The translations under genes were made by a program, and so were the position numbers. Below, piece after piece: positions 46,543 through 58,002 of a DNA stretch of 64,000 nt. Each line of letters opens with the position of its first letter. Within the stretch, counting starts at the first letter, position 1. Where the stretch lies: contig NZ_JAHCPS010000005.1 in the NCBI RefSeq assembly GCF_021366795.1, forward strand, positions 62,001-126,000. The letters run 5' to 3'. The notes beneath the pieces were generated by a model. The model had not been told where the DNA came from, ran no database searches, and saw only the letters and a list, made by a program, of their open reading frames with translations. Source of the stretch: Macrococcoides caseolyticum (GTDB taxonomy: Bacteria; Bacillota; Bacilli; Staphylococcales; Staphylococcaceae).

Positions 46543-47756
46543 TAGGCATCAATATCCACATTAGGATCTATTTGATGTATTAATACATATAAATGCTCTG
46601 CAAGTTGTACATCTGCTATTTCTCGCGCATAGTGATAATAATCCAGTAAAAACGCCACATTATCTTTTAAAACATTATAACTTTCGCTATAAAAATGCTT
46701 AGCTTCCTTATCTTTTTCTAATTGTTGATAACTATATGCTAAATGCCACATTACTGTCGGATCTATATCTTCTTCATCAATGTAGGCAAAAAGTTGTACG
46801 AGTGCTTCAAAGTCTTCTTCTTCTCTGTAGTAATCTGCAAGTAATAATGATGCTTCAACGTAAGAAGGATCAATTGTTAATGCCTGAATAAGATAGTCAA
46901 CCCCTTTTTCGTTACGCATTTTAATCATTATTCTACCTGTATCTACAAGTAATTCCTTATAAAACTCATTGAGACGAATGCCTTTTTGACCGACAAGAAT
47001 TGCATCGTTATATTTACGTTCACTTTCAAGTAAATTAACGAGTAATAAATAGGCCTGCATATAATCAGGGTCTTTATCTAATAATGTCTGTAAAGTTTGT
47101 ATACTTCTTTCAATACGGTCCGCTTTTTGGTAACTGATGGCCATTTTGAAATAATCGTCGCTGAGTAATTCCTTCTCATCAATTTTCTCAAAATGTTCTA
47201 CCGCTTCTTCATAATCACCCGATTGTAAAACACAGTCTGCAATACGCGATTGTATAAATACATTATTAACGCGATCAATACCATTATTTATTAAATACTC
47301 ATAGCTTCTAGCCGCAGGTAAATATTGACCATCAAAATAATACAATTCTGCAAGTGCAAAACTAATAATTGGATCCTCACTCGATAATGTATATGCTTGT
47401 TTTACTTTTTCAATTGCAACTTCAAGCATGTCTTGCTGCTGATAAATATCTGCTTCAAGCATTAATCGTTCAACAGAAACAGGTGTATGATGTAACACTT
47501 CTATCGCTTTATCATGTTGGTTGTCATCGATTAAACATTCGATATAATATGCCAAAACATCTGGTTCATCTGGATATAATTCAAATAGCCTCGTAAACAC
47601 TTTCAAACCTTGCGGATTTAAACCATATTGTAAGAGTGTATCCCCAAGCTGGAATAATGCCTCGTGATCTTCAGTAAATAACGCACTTTCCACAGATTCA
47701 TCCAATTGTTCTAAATTTTGTAGATGAATTTGATCAATCAATTGATAAATATCCAT
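46542..47756 (-). CDS. ypiA: TPR-repeat protein, YpiA/ReoM-partner ReoY-linked type
   Basis: A 404-residue all-helical protein made of about ten tetratricopeptide repeats, seen as recurring A-L-x-Y and hydrophobic pairs. It corresponds to YpiA, found beside ypiB and aroA. In Listeria ReoY works with ClpCP on MurA degradation; I infer only that the TPR protein is part of the same neighbourhood. No signal peptide, so cytoplasmic. GGAGGACACTA precedes the ATG. Confidence 0.8.
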   Translation of the reverse strand: MDIYQLIDQIHLQNLEQLDESVESALFTEDHEALFQLGDTLLQYGLNPQGLKVFTRLFELYPDEPDVLAYYIECLIDDNQHDKAIEVLHHTPVSVERLMLEADIYQQQDMLEVAIEKVKQAYTLSSEDPIISFALAELYYFDGQYLPAARSYEYLINNGIDRVNNVFIQSRIADCVLQSGDYEEAVEHFEKIDEKELLSDDYFKMAISYQKADRIERSIQTLQTLLDKDPDYMQAYLLLVNLLESERKYNDAILVGQKGIRLNEFYKELLVDTGRIMIKMRNEKGVDYLIQALTIDPSYVEASLLLADYYREEEDFEALVQLFAYIDEEDIDPTVMWHLAYSYQQLEKDKEAKHFYSESYNVLKDNVAFLLDYYHYAREIADVQLAEHLYVLIHQIDPNVDIDA

Positions 47757-49060
47757 TAGTGTCCTCCTTGTAGCTGTATTAAATCATTAAGAAATGATGG
47801 ATATGAAACTTTCACAGCATCAAAATGCTCAATCTTAATCTCTTGTGCTTCTAATAAATTAGCAATTGCGAGTAACATTCCGATTCGGTGATCATGATAG
47901 GATGACAAATTTAAATGCGTGGGTTCAACTTTTTCCTGTCCATAAATAATCATACCATCATCCGTAGCTTCTAAATGATAACCGAGTTGGTTCAAACATT
48001 CAACAACCTTATCAATTCGATTTGTTTCTTTTACTTTTAATTCTTCAGAGTCACTGATGACACTCCTACCCTTCGCTTGTGTCATCAGTAAAGCGATAAT
48101 AGGAATTTCATCGATTAAAGTCGGAATCAACTCCCCCGAAATATTTGTAGCATTTAATGCTTGTGTGTATTTTACTTCTATGTTACATATCGGTTCTGCA
48201 CTATTAGACACAGGTGTTAGCTTGATATTGCCGCCCATTGCTTTAACAACTTCAATAATACCCGAACGTGTAACATTTGTACCGACGTTCTTAATGATAA
48301 TATGACTATTCGGAACAATTAACCCAGCTACTATAAAAAATGCAGCAGATGAAATATCACCTGGCACTTGAACATCCGTTGTTTGCAGATCTTCAACTGA
48401 ACGTGTCGGTAAATAAATGTAATCATCGTGCTGATCAATCTTGATGCCAAACTGCTTAAACATTAATTCTGTATGATTACGAGAAGTGACCTGCTCTTTA
48501 ACAAATACATCACTATGTGCATAAAGCCCAGCAAATAAAATGGCAGATTTAACTTGTGCACTTTTAACCTGCATGTCGTATTTAATGCCCTGAATATCAA
48601 TTTGATTGTTTCCACTATTGATGACAATAGGTGTACGACTATTATTTCGACTTCCTTTAATATCTATCCCCATTTCTTGTAACGGTTGAATCACGCGATC
48701 CATCGGTCGCTCAGCAATCGAATCGTCTCCACTCATAACTGTCATAAACGGCAACCCTGCTAATACACCAGAAAGTAATCGCGTTGTCGTTCCAGAATTA
48801 CCAGTATCGAGTACTTGAGTTGGCTGAGTAAAATGGCGGTACCCCTTTGACTCAATTGTAATGCTTTTCTTTGCGTCATCTATATGAATCGATACGCCGA
48901 GCTGGCGAAATATATTTATCGTACGCATGCAATCTTCACCAAGAAGTGGATCGAATATGTGCATTTTACCTGAAGAAAGACTCCCTAATATGATGGCACG
49001 ATGCGTTATCGACTTGTCTCCTGGCACAATGATTTCACCAATCAAACTATTACTTTTCAT
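47756..49060 (-). CDS. aroA: EPSP synthase (3-phosphoshikimate 1-carboxyvinyltransferase)
   Basis: A 434-residue enzyme that transfers enolpyruvate from PEP to shikimate-3-phosphate. It has the N-terminal GDKSITHRAIILGSL, DTGNSGTTTRLLSGVLAG with conserved Gly and Thr residues, and the C-terminal KETNRIDKVVECL and DHRIGMLLAI blocks. It overlaps aroB by 11 bases. The class II features, such as RPMDRV, suggest the glyphosate-tolerant type, but no test is possible here. Confidence 0.96.
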   Translation of the reverse strand: MKSNSLIGEIIVPGDKSITHRAIILGSLSSGKMHIFDPLLGEDCMRTINIFRQLGVSIHIDDAKKSITIESKGYRHFTQPTQVLDTGNSGTTTRLLSGVLAGLPFMTVMSGDDSIAERPMDRVIQPLQEMGIDIKGSRNNSRTPIVINSGNNQIDIQGIKYDMQVKSAQVKSAILFAGLYAHSDVFVKEQVTSRNHTELMFKQFGIKIDQHDDYIYLPTRSVEDLQTTDVQVPGDISSAAFFIVAGLIVPNSHIIIKNVGTNVTRSGIIEVVKAMGGNIKLTPVSNSAEPICNIEVKYTQALNATNISGELIPTLIDEIPIIALLMTQAKGRSVISDSEELKVKETNRIDKVVECLNQLGYHLEATDDGMIIYGQEKVEPTHLNLSSYHDHRIGMLLAIANLLEAQEIKIEHFDAVKVSYPSFLNDLIQLQGGH

Positions 49061-50174
49061 TATAACAACTCCTTAATATGTTTCCCCAACGGTGAAACGA
49101 TCGATTCAATATTTCATAATCAAAAGATTGTATTTGAAACACATCTTCTAATCTGCCTACTTTTTGTTGCATGACTACAAAATAAATCGCTTCATTTTCA
49201 TTTTTCTTATCTTTACGGAGTAATGGATAGTAATCATCAAATACAACAATATCTACAACCGGATAACCAAGTTGTTTCAACCATTTATAAAATGAAACTA
49301 CAATTTCATCATCATAGCCACTTAAAATGAGTGCGTACATCATTCCATGCATCACTGCAATACCATGAGGTAGCTTATGTGTAAATTCTAATGCATGACC
49401 GATCGTATGGCCGAAATTTAAAAATTTTCGAACACCACTTTCATGTTCATCACGCTGAACAACATCCAGTTTCGTTTGAATGCCATATGTTATCCATTTT
49501 TTTAGTTTCTCTTTATCTTTAAATTCTTCAATCTTAGTAAAATCATGCATTAATCGTTTCAAATCAAGATTGTCAATTTTTTGAGCAATATTCGTTACAT
49601 ATTCTCCGTTCAATATAACGTGTTTAACGATTTCTGCAAAGCCACTTAATTGTTCAGTTTCACTGAGTGTATCGAGAAAATCAATGTCATATATGACTTG
49701 TTCTGGTCGTTTAAATGCACCGATTAAGTTTTTACCTTGTCGCGCATTGATGCCTGTTTTACCACCGATTGCTGCGTCATGGGCGAGAATTGTTGTAGGT
49801 ACTTGAATAAAGGCGATACCACGCAAAATACTCGCAGCAATATAACCTGTAAAGTCTCCTGTCGCTCCACCACCGATTGCTATTAAACAATCATTTCTTT
49901 TTATATTTTTTTCAAGTAATTGTTCTACTATCATTTCAAAATGACCAATCGTTTTAACCGTTTCGCCTGACGGGAGCAAAATTCTTTCAGCTGCATAACG
50001 ATTTAGGAATGCATTAATTTTTGATTGATGTAAAGCGTATACACGTTCATCGATTAATGCAAAACATTGATGAAATTTATCGAAATCATATTCTAACGCT
50101 AAGGCATTTTCTGTAATGATAATATCGTAATTGTTAACGGGTTGGTTGGTTTGATAATTCGTTGTGAGTTTCAT
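49050..50174 (-). CDS. aroB: 3-dehydroquinate synthase
   Basis: A 374-residue NAD-dependent enzyme forming 3-dehydroquinate from DAHP. The GGGATGDFTGYIAASILRG cofactor site, PTTILAHDAAIGGKTGIN and metal-binding FLNFGHTIGHALE are present. It lies between aroC and aroA; GGAGTTTTAA precedes the ATG. Confidence 0.96.
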   Translation of the reverse strand: MKLTTNYQTNQPVNNYDIIITENALALEYDFDKFHQCFALIDERVYALHQSKINAFLNRYAAERILLPSGETVKTIGHFEMIVEQLLEKNIKRNDCLIAIGGGATGDFTGYIAASILRGIAFIQVPTTILAHDAAIGGKTGINARQGKNLIGAFKRPEQVIYDIDFLDTLSETEQLSGFAEIVKHVILNGEYVTNIAQKIDNLDLKRLMHDFTKIEEFKDKEKLKKWITYGIQTKLDVVQRDEHESGVRKFLNFGHTIGHALEFTHKLPHGIAVMHGMMYALILSGYDDEIVVSFYKWLKQLGYPVVDIVVFDDYYPLLRKDKKNENEAIYFVVMQQKVGRLEDVFQIQSFDYEILNRSFHRWGNILRSCYNEK

Positions 50175-51332
50175 TTAAAACTCCTTTAAATATAATTTAT
50201 GACGTTCAATATTCTCTATTAATTGTCCTAAATCATTCGATTGAAATTCATTTAATATTTCTTTAGCAATTTCAAATGCAACAGCATGCTCACAAACGAT
50301 AGAGGCAGCTGGTACAGCACAACTATCACTACGTTCAATTGAAGCTTTATACGTTTCTTTCGAATTAATATCAACTGAATCTAACGGCTTGTATAACGTA
50401 GGTATTGGTTTCATTATCGCATTAATGATGATTGGCATGCCATTTGTCATACCTCCTTCAAACCCACCAAGTTGGTTAGATAATCGGTAGTATCCCGCTT
50501 CGTTATGTGCTATTGGGTCTTGGACTTGACTTCCCGGTAAATGTTTCATTTCAAATCCTGCACCAAAAGACACTGCTTTAAATGCATTGATGCTAATTAC
50601 AGATTGTGCGACTTTGCCGTCTAATTTGCGATCATAATGGACATAACTGCCTAAAGCTGCTGGTACATTTTGAACGATGACTTGAACTTCTCCACCGATA
50701 GAATCACCGTTTGATTTTGCAGTATCAATTGCCTTTCTCATTTGTTTTGCAACTTCTTCATTTATACATCGAACGTCATTGTTTTCGTTAGCGTGCTTAA
50801 TTTCTTCTATATCATAATCATTATTATCTCTTGCACCACCGATTTCAACAACGCGTGAGAATATTTCTATGCCTAATTGATTTAACAACACTTTGCATAC
50901 AGCCCCGACAGCTACACGCGCTGCAGTTTCACGGGCACTAGAACGCTCCAGTACATTTCGTAAATCGCGATGATGATATTTCATACCACCTACAAGATCC
51001 GCATGACCGGGACGTGGCTTCGTGATTACACGTTTTACAGGCTCAGTATCATCTTTTGGATCTACACCCATGACTTTTAACCAGTGCTTGTGATCGTCAT
51101 TGGTAATGATTAATGTGATTGGAGAACCGAGTGTTATCCCATGACGTACGCCTGATGTAATCTCTACTGTATCTTTTTCTATCTGCATACGACGCCCACG
51201 TCCGTAGCCTCCTTGACGTTTAAATAATTCTTTATTAATCATATCACTTGTCAATTTCATATTTGAAGGCATACCTTCAATAATTACCGTCAATTTCGGA
51301 CCATGTGATTCTCCTGCTGTTAAAAATCTCAA
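50175..51332 (-). CDS. aroC: Chorismate synthase
   Basis: A 385-residue enzyme making chorismate from EPSP with reduced flavin. It opens [11 protein letters not shown], has [11 protein letters not shown]-like [22 protein letters not shown], and the [14 protein letters not shown] block. The start is TTG at 51330-51332, because GAAGGAGCG lies upstream and the family starts at this point. A longer frame with an upstream ATG adds fourteen residues not found in relatives. Chorismate feeds menaquinone and aromatic amino acids. Confidence 0.95.
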   Translation of the reverse strand: MRFLTAGESHGPKLTVIIEGMPSNMKLTSDMINKELFKRQGGYGRGRRMQIEKDTVEITSGVRHGITLGSPITLIITNDDHKHWLKVMGVDPKDDTEPVKRVITKPRPGHADLVGGMKYHHRDLRNVLERSSARETAARVAVGAVCKVLLNQLGIEIFSRVVEIGGARDNNDYDIEEIKHANENNDVRCINEEVAKQMRKAIDTAKSNGDSIGGEVQVIVQNVPAALGSYVHYDRKLDGKVAQSVISINAFKAVSFGAGFEMKHLPGSQVQDPIAHNEAGYYRLSNQLGGFEGGMTNGMPIIINAIMKPIPTLYKPLDSVDINSKETYKASIERSDSCAVPAASIVCEHAVAFEIAKEILNEFQSNDLGQLIENIERHKLYLKEF

Positions 51333-51427
51333 ATCAATCGCTCCTTCATCATTATCATTACTAAATCTTATCAAATATAAAGCATTTTCTCCAATTTAAT
51401 ATTTTATAATCCGAAAGAATAAAAAAA

Positions 51428-51451
51428 GACAGTTACTATAAAGTAACTGTC
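51428..51451 (-). terminator. Terminator of ndk
   Basis: A 10-bp perfect stem (51428-51437 with 51442-51451) and seven T on the minus strand. It separates ndk from aroC. Confidence 0.88.
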
Positions 51452-51465
51452 AAACTTATAATACA

Positions 51466-51912
51466 TTAGTACACCCAAGTAGATGTTACTAAGTCATATG
51501 CAATAATTTCATCTTCTTTGAACCATAATGCGATTTCTTTTTCAGCTGATGCAACTGAATCAGAACCATGAATGATATTTTTTCCAACAGTCATACCAAA
51601 ATCACCACGGATTGTTCCTGGTGCGCTTTCAGCTGGGTTTGTTTTGCCTACTAAAGTTCTGCCAATTTCTACAACGTTTTCCCCTTCTAATACCATTGCA
51701 AAGACTGGGCCAGATGTAATGAAATCAACTAATTCGCCGAAGAAAGGTTTTTCACTATGTTCGCCGTAATGTGTTTTTGCTAAATCTTCAGACACAGTCA
51801 TTAATTTAGCACCTACAATTTTGATTCCTTTATTTTCGATACGTTTAACGATTTCTCCTACAAGACCTCGACCAACGCCATCAGGTTTAATCATTAAAAA
51901 AGTTTTTTCCAT
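51466..51912 (-). CDS. ndk: Nucleoside diphosphate kinase
   Basis: A 148-residue kinase balancing NTP pools. The phosphorylated histidine is in [16 protein letters not shown]. The opening [20 protein letters not shown] and the [15 protein letters not shown] loop are conserved. The ATG at 51912 is chosen over one a codon earlier on family length; the ribosome site GAGGTAGGG allows either. Confidence 0.96.
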   Translation of the reverse strand: MEKTFLMIKPDGVGRGLVGEIVKRIENKGIKIVGAKLMTVSEDLAKTHYGEHSEKPFFGELVDFITSGPVFAMVLEGENVVEIGRTLVGKTNPAESAPGTIRGDFGMTVGKNIIHGSDSVASAEKEIALWFKEDEIIAYDLVTSTWVY

Positions 51913-51984
51913 CATTTATCCCTACCTCTATGTTTTTTGTGTAACCTAGAATATTTTATCATTGTAAGCGATTTCTTTCAATTC

Positions 51985-53696
<1,712 letters not shown>

Positions 53697-53720
53697 TTTA
53701 GCACCACTTTCATCTATGTA

Positions 53721-54119
53721 TTATTTACCTTTAAAAGGCGCAACAAATATATTATTTATTTTATCTAATAATTGTTCATCTTTTGTGTCGGCATAAACTT
53801 GTTTTAATTCATTTTGCTCTGCAACGCACGCTGTCAGCAACTGATAATGCTTCTGGGAAAAAGGCGTTGCTAAATAACGATAAAATAATGCACTGAGTAA
53901 ATCGGTCGACAATACATATCGATCTTTATTGATATCATTTACTAAGTCTTGCATTCGCATACTCGTATCAATTGCCAAAATCGCACATTTCGTTTGATCA
54001 TCAACTTGTAAGCATTCGGTTTGTTTTAGTATTGCTTCATCCACATCAATCATTTCAAAATAAGGATAGCGACGATGTAACATATTAATATCATTTAGGA
54101 ATCGTTCATAAAACGTCAT
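53721..54119 (-). CDS. hepS: Heptaprenyl diphosphate synthase, component I
   Basis: A 132-residue partner subunit of HepT that sets chain length. Its family segment DRYVLSTDLLSALFYRYLA is clear. It is considerably shorter than Bacillus HepS (about 250 residues), with the N-terminal part reduced. GAGGTACTGATT precedes the ATG. Position before menG-hepT supports the assignment. Confidence 0.8.
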   Translation of the reverse strand: MTFYERFLNDINMLHRRYPYFEMIDVDEAILKQTECLQVDDQTKCAILAIDTSMRMQDLVNDINKDRYVLSTDLLSALFYRYLATPFSQKHYQLLTACVAEQNELKQVYADTKDEQLLDKINNIFVAPFKGK

Positions 54120-54205
54120 AATCAGTACCTCAATTCGTTATTCTTTCACTATTATAACGTAATATTCAAAAAATAAAACAGGATTCACTTTTTTCAGGCA
54201 AAAAT

Positions 54206-54228
54206 AAAAAGCCCATAAAGGGCTTTTT
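54206..54228. terminator. Terminator of hup
   Basis: A 9-bp stem (54206-54214 with 54220-54228) with A-run and T-run on both sides; on the minus strand it ends hup. Confidence 0.88.
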
Positions 54229-54238
54229 ATAAACACAA

Positions 54239-54511
54239 TTATTTTACTGCGTCTTTTAATGCTTTACCAGCTTTGAATGCTGGAACTTTGCTAGCTGGGA
54301 TATCGATTTCTTTACCAGTTTGTGGGTTACGTCCTTTACGAGCCGCACGTTCACGAACTTCAAAGTTACCAAAACCGATTAATTGTACTTTTTCACCTTT
54401 TGATAATGATTTTTGAATTGATTCAAAAACAGCATCAACAGCTAAACCTGCTTCTTTTTTAGTTAAGTTAGCACTTTCTGAAACCGCATTGATTAAATCT
54501 GTTTTATTCAT
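54239..54511 (-). CDS. hup: HU DNA-binding protein
   Basis: A 90-residue histone-like protein bending and compacting DNA. It has [31 protein letters not shown], the beta-arm of HU. It is a single gene with its own terminator. A perfect palindrome lies in its leader. GGGAGGTGAATTGAC precedes the ATG. Confidence 0.96.
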   Translation of the reverse strand: MNKTDLINAVSESANLTKKEAGLAVDAVFESIQKSLSKGEKVQLIGFGNFEVRERAARKGRNPQTGKEIDIPASKVPAFKAGKALKDAVK

Positions 54512-54538
54512 GTCAATTCACCTCCCATAGGTTATGTA

Positions 54539-54560
54539 AATGATACTAAAAAGTATCATT
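54539..54560. promoter_or_regulatory. Perfect palindrome in the hup leader
   Basis: AATGATACT (54539-54547) and AGTATCATT (54552-54560) with a four-base spacer, 27 bases before the hup ATG and close to its ribosome site. In RNA it forms a 9-bp hairpin; in DNA it could be an operator. No U-run follows in the hup direction, so it is not a standard terminator. Confidence 0.4.
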
Positions 54561-54632
54561 CTGTTATGACTTTAACATAATAAACGTTGTCACTGCAACG
54601 ATTAATACGTAAATTTGATTATTTTTTTCAAT

Positions 54633-55346
54633 TTAATGTTGAACCGTTTTGAAAATAGGCTCATTTTTCTCATTTATTGTATATGGCACTGAATATGCTG
54701 GTAAGACCGGGCTATCTTTGTATAAAATAGTTCGAATGTCTTGACCAGGTTTAAGGTTCAATTTTTTTTCTGAAATAATCTTGCCCAAATCGAGTGTATA
54801 ATCGATTTTAAACTCATTACCACCATTAATATAAATGGGCAGACTTTCATCACTATATGGACTTTTAACAGTTGGATACTTTTTCAAACCATATTTTTTA
54901 TAATTTATTTTATATAAATTTGGTCCTACTTTTTCGCCTAACGCTAACGTATCAGATTTTGTTTCTAATCGTATACGTAAGTTTTTTAGTGTTTCAGATG
55001 TACGTAAATCAATAAGTTTAACTGTCGGATTTTTCTCTACATCCATAAGCACATACTGAAAATAACCACCCATTTCAAACGAACTACCTGGTAACTGCGA
55101 TAGATACTTCGGTTTTAATTTTTCAAAATCAACTGGATGTTTTAAATATATTTCGTAAGACATATCTCGTTCTTTGATTGGTAATAGCCCACCACTGTCT
55201 TTTCTGTAATCGTCCACTGCTGTTTGTACCATCTTTAATTGATCTTCTGGTGCGACCTGATTTTGAGCAAGCTCTTCCTTTGGATACATACATCCAGTTA
55301 GTAAAAAAGTAACAAAGAAAATTAACATAAAAAACTTTTTAGCCAT
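54633..55346 (-). CDS. yphF: YphF-like lipoprotein
   Basis: A 237-residue exported lipoprotein. The N-terminal signal has a lysine pair and hydrophobic run, and ends in a lipobox LTGC (cysteine at about 18). The remainder has no recognised domain. It matches Bacillus YphF by position between hup and yphE-gpsA. Function unknown. The start is the ATG at 55346 with TTAGGTGGG upstream; its first codons overlap yphE. Confidence 0.78.
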   Translation of the reverse strand: MAKKFFMLIFFVTFLLTGCMYPKEELAQNQVAPEDQLKMVQTAVDDYRKDSGGLLPIKERDMSYEIYLKHPVDFEKLKPKYLSQLPGSSFEMGGYFQYVLMDVEKNPTVKLIDLRTSETLKNLRIRLETKSDTLALGEKVGPNLYKINYKKYGLKKYPTVKSPYSDESLPIYINGGNEFKIDYTLDLGKIISEKKLNLKPGQDIRTILYKDSPVLPAYSVPYTINEKNEPIFKTVQH

Positions 55347-55545
55347 GACTTGACCCACCTAACACGATAAACATCAACAATGCACTAATAATAAGTGCTA
55401 AATACGCCAATAAGGTAACGACAAACTTCAAAATTTTATGATTCACTTTAAATCTTGCTACATAAATTAATAGCATTGCCACAAGCATCAGACCTAATGA
55501 ATAAAATGATACCCACATTAAGTCCATTTTTGAAATATTGAACAT
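55339..55545 (-). CDS. yphE: YphE-like DUF2768 membrane protein
   Basis: A 68-residue protein with two transmembrane helices (about 8-29 and 38-62), corresponding to the small DUF2768/YphE membrane protein between gpsA and yphF in Bacilli. Function unknown. Confidence 0.78.
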   Translation of the reverse strand: MFNISKMDLMWVSFYSLGLMLVAMLLIYVARFKVNHKILKFVVTLLAYLALIISALLMFIVLGGSSHG

Positions 55546-55554
55546 AATATACCT

Positions 55555-56553
55555 CTATTCATTCTTTTTTTCTCGGCGCATCAATTCCATTACGCCAGTA
55601 TGGACATCAAGTCCTTCAAATAATAATTTGTATAGTGCTGATGTAATTGGCATTTCAACATCAAATGTTTTTGCCATTTCATATGCTGCTTCGGTTGTAC
55701 GAACACCTTCAACGACCATACCCATTTGAGATAATGCTTCATCAAGCGTTGCGCCTTTACCTATCATATTGCCACATTTCCAGTTTCTTGAGTGAACAGA
55801 TGTACATGTTACGATTAAATCACCAATACCTGCAAGACCTAGAAATGTCATTGGGTCTGCACCCATTTTAGTGCCTAAACGTGTAATCTCAGCTAATCCT
55901 CTAGTCATCAATGCTGCTTTCGCATTATCACCATAGCCTAAACCATCCGTTATACCTGAAGCCAAAGCAATAATGTTTTTCAATGCTCCACCAATTTCAA
56001 CGCCGATTAAATCATCATTGGTATATACTCTAAAATAATCATTCATAAATAAATCTTGTGCTATCGATGCAATGTCAGCATTTTTAGAAGCGACCGCAAC
56101 GGTTGTAGGTTGTTTTATCGCTACTTCTTCAGCATGACTTGGCCCACTTAAAACACCCACACCTTCTAGATATTCAGCAGTCATTTCTTCTTCTATCATT
56201 TCAGATATACGTTTAAATGTATGTGGCTCAATACCTTTAGAGACATGGACAATCATTTTTTTACTTTGACAAGCAGAATCTATCTGTTGTGTAACAGATC
56301 GTATTGCTTTTGTTGGGACTGCAAGGATAATCATATTCGCATGTTGAACTGCTTTTTCTATTTCATGTGTTGCGCTTAACTGCTGGTTAAGCGCAACACC
56401 TGGTAAATATTTATTATTCGTTTTATTTTCGTTAATTTCTTCTACTGTAGTACGCGTTTTTCCCCACATCAAACAGTTATGACCATTGTCAGCAAGTACG
56501 TTCGCCAAAGCTGTTCCCCAACTTCCAGTACCAATTACAGAAACATTCTTCAT
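55555..56553 (-). CDS. gpsA: Glycerol-3-phosphate dehydrogenase (NAD(P)+)
   Basis: A 332-residue enzyme reducing dihydroxyacetone phosphate to sn-glycerol-3-phosphate for phospholipid synthesis. The Rossmann loop [12 protein letters not shown] is at residues 5-16. The catalytic lysine is in [14 protein letters not shown]. The start ATG (56553) has AAGGAG nine bases upstream; a GTG three codons earlier is too close to that site. It follows der. Confidence 0.95.
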   Translation of the reverse strand: MKNVSVIGTGSWGTALANVLADNGHNCLMWGKTRTTVEEINENKTNNKYLPGVALNQQLSATHEIEKAVQHANMIILAVPTKAIRSVTQQIDSACQSKKMIVHVSKGIEPHTFKRISEMIEEEMTAEYLEGVGVLSGPSHAEEVAIKQPTTVAVASKNADIASIAQDLFMNDYFRVYTNDDLIGVEIGGALKNIIALASGITDGLGYGDNAKAALMTRGLAEITRLGTKMGADPMTFLGLAGIGDLIVTCTSVHSRNWKCGNMIGKGATLDEALSQMGMVVEGVRTTEAAYEMAKTFDVEMPITSALYKLLFEGLDVHTGVMELMRREKKNE

Positions 56554-56565
56554 AGTCAACACTCC

Positions 56566-57876
56566 TTAGTTACGTTTACGGGCAATAATATGAACAGGTG
56601 TCCCTTCAAATCCAAAAGCAGCTCTGATTCTATTCTCTAAGAAACGCTTATATGAAAAATGCATCATTTCTACATCATTAACAAATACTACAAACGTTGG
56701 TGGTTCAATTGCAACTTGTGTCGAATAGAAAATATTTAATCGGCTACCATTATGTGTCGGCGTAGGATTCATTGCCACAGCATCTGTTATCACTTCATTT
56801 AATGTACTACTTTGTACACGTTTACGATGGTTTTCTCCTGCTTCATTAATATATGGAAATAACGTTTTTAAACGTTTACCTTCTAATGCCGAAACAAAAG
56901 CTATACGTGCATAATCAAGGAACTGGAAGTTTTCTCGTACTTTATCTTCAAATTTTTTCATTGTTTTAGAATCTTTTTCGACTGTATCCCACTTATTGAC
57001 GACAATAACAACTGCTTTCCCCGCCTCATGTGCATAGCCAGCAATCTTTTTATCTTGTTCAATGATTCCTGTTTCTGCATCAAGAACAACTAACACGACA
57101 TTCGAACGCTCGATTGCTTTAAGTGCACGAAGTACAGAATATCGTTCTGTAGATTCATAGACTTTACCTTTTTTACGCATACCAGCAGTGTCTATCATGA
57201 CATATTCCTGATCTTCAAATGTATAAACAGTATCAATAGCATCACGTGTTGTCCCAGCAATAGGAGAAACGATGACACGTTCTTCCCCTAAAATTGCATT
57301 GATTAAACTTGATTTACCAACATTTGGTCGCCCAATTAAAGAAAACTTAATAACATTATCGTCATATTCTTCTTCTGGCTGTTCGGGGAAATGTTTACTC
57401 GCAGCATCTAATAAATCACCAATACCTAGTCCATGAGAACCTGAAATAGGATAAGGTTCACCAAATCCTAATGAATAAAACTCATATATATCTGCTCGCA
57501 TCTCTGGATTGTCAATTTTGTTGACCGCTAAGACAACAGGTTTACTTGATTTAAATAATAATTTTGCTACAAATTCATCTTCAATTGTAATACCATCACG
57601 GCCATTGACCATAAAAATAATCACGTCTGCTTCATCTATTGCTATTTCAGCCTGTGCACGAATTTGTTCCTGAAACGGCTCATCTCCGAGTTCAATACCA
57701 CCAGTATCAATAATATTGAATTCATGCGTTAACCATTCTCCACTTGAATAGATTCTATCACGTGTAATACCAGGTGTGTCTTCAACAATTGAAACACGTT
57801 CACCTATAATTCTATTAAATATTGTAGATTTACCGACGTTGGCACGCCCTACAATCGCTATTGTTGGTTTTGTCAA
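56566..57876 (-). CDS. der: Der (EngA) double GTPase
   Basis: A 436-residue ribosome-assembly GTPase (50S). It has two G domains, each with P-loop (GRANVGKST near 9 and GRPNVGKSS near 183) and DTPG or DTAG motifs, plus a C-terminal KH-like domain. The start is TTG at 57874-57876; AGAGGAAG lies upstream. That gives the family length, while the longer frame adds six residues without support. Confidence 0.95.
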   Translation of the reverse strand: MTKPTIAIVGRANVGKSTIFNRIIGERVSIVEDTPGITRDRIYSSGEWLTHEFNIIDTGGIELGDEPFQEQIRAQAEIAIDEADVIIFMVNGRDGITIEDEFVAKLLFKSSKPVVLAVNKIDNPEMRADIYEFYSLGFGEPYPISGSHGLGIGDLLDAASKHFPEQPEEEYDDNVIKFSLIGRPNVGKSSLINAILGEERVIVSPIAGTTRDAIDTVYTFEDQEYVMIDTAGMRKKGKVYESTERYSVLRALKAIERSNVVLVVLDAETGIIEQDKKIAGYAHEAGKAVVIVVNKWDTVEKDSKTMKKFEDKVRENFQFLDYARIAFVSALEGKRLKTLFPYINEAGENHRKRVQSSTLNEVITDAVAMNPTPTHNGSRLNIFYSTQVAIEPPTFVVFVNDVEMMHFSYKRFLENRIRAAFGFEGTPVHIIARKRN

Positions 57877-57946
57877 TTTTGTTCTTCCTCTCAAATAATA
57901 TCTTTTCTATTTTAACATAGAAAGCACTTTTATCAAATTCTAAAAA

Positions 57947-57991
57947 AATGCTGATAAGCACACTTATACAAACAGTGCGCTTATCAGCATT
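57947..57991 (-). terminator. Terminator of rpsA
   Basis: An extended stem (AATGCTGATAAGC with GCTTATCAGCATT and more inside) with T-run on the minus strand, 12 bases after the rpsA stop. Confidence 0.88.
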
Positions 57992-58002
57992 ATATTTCAT
58001 TA

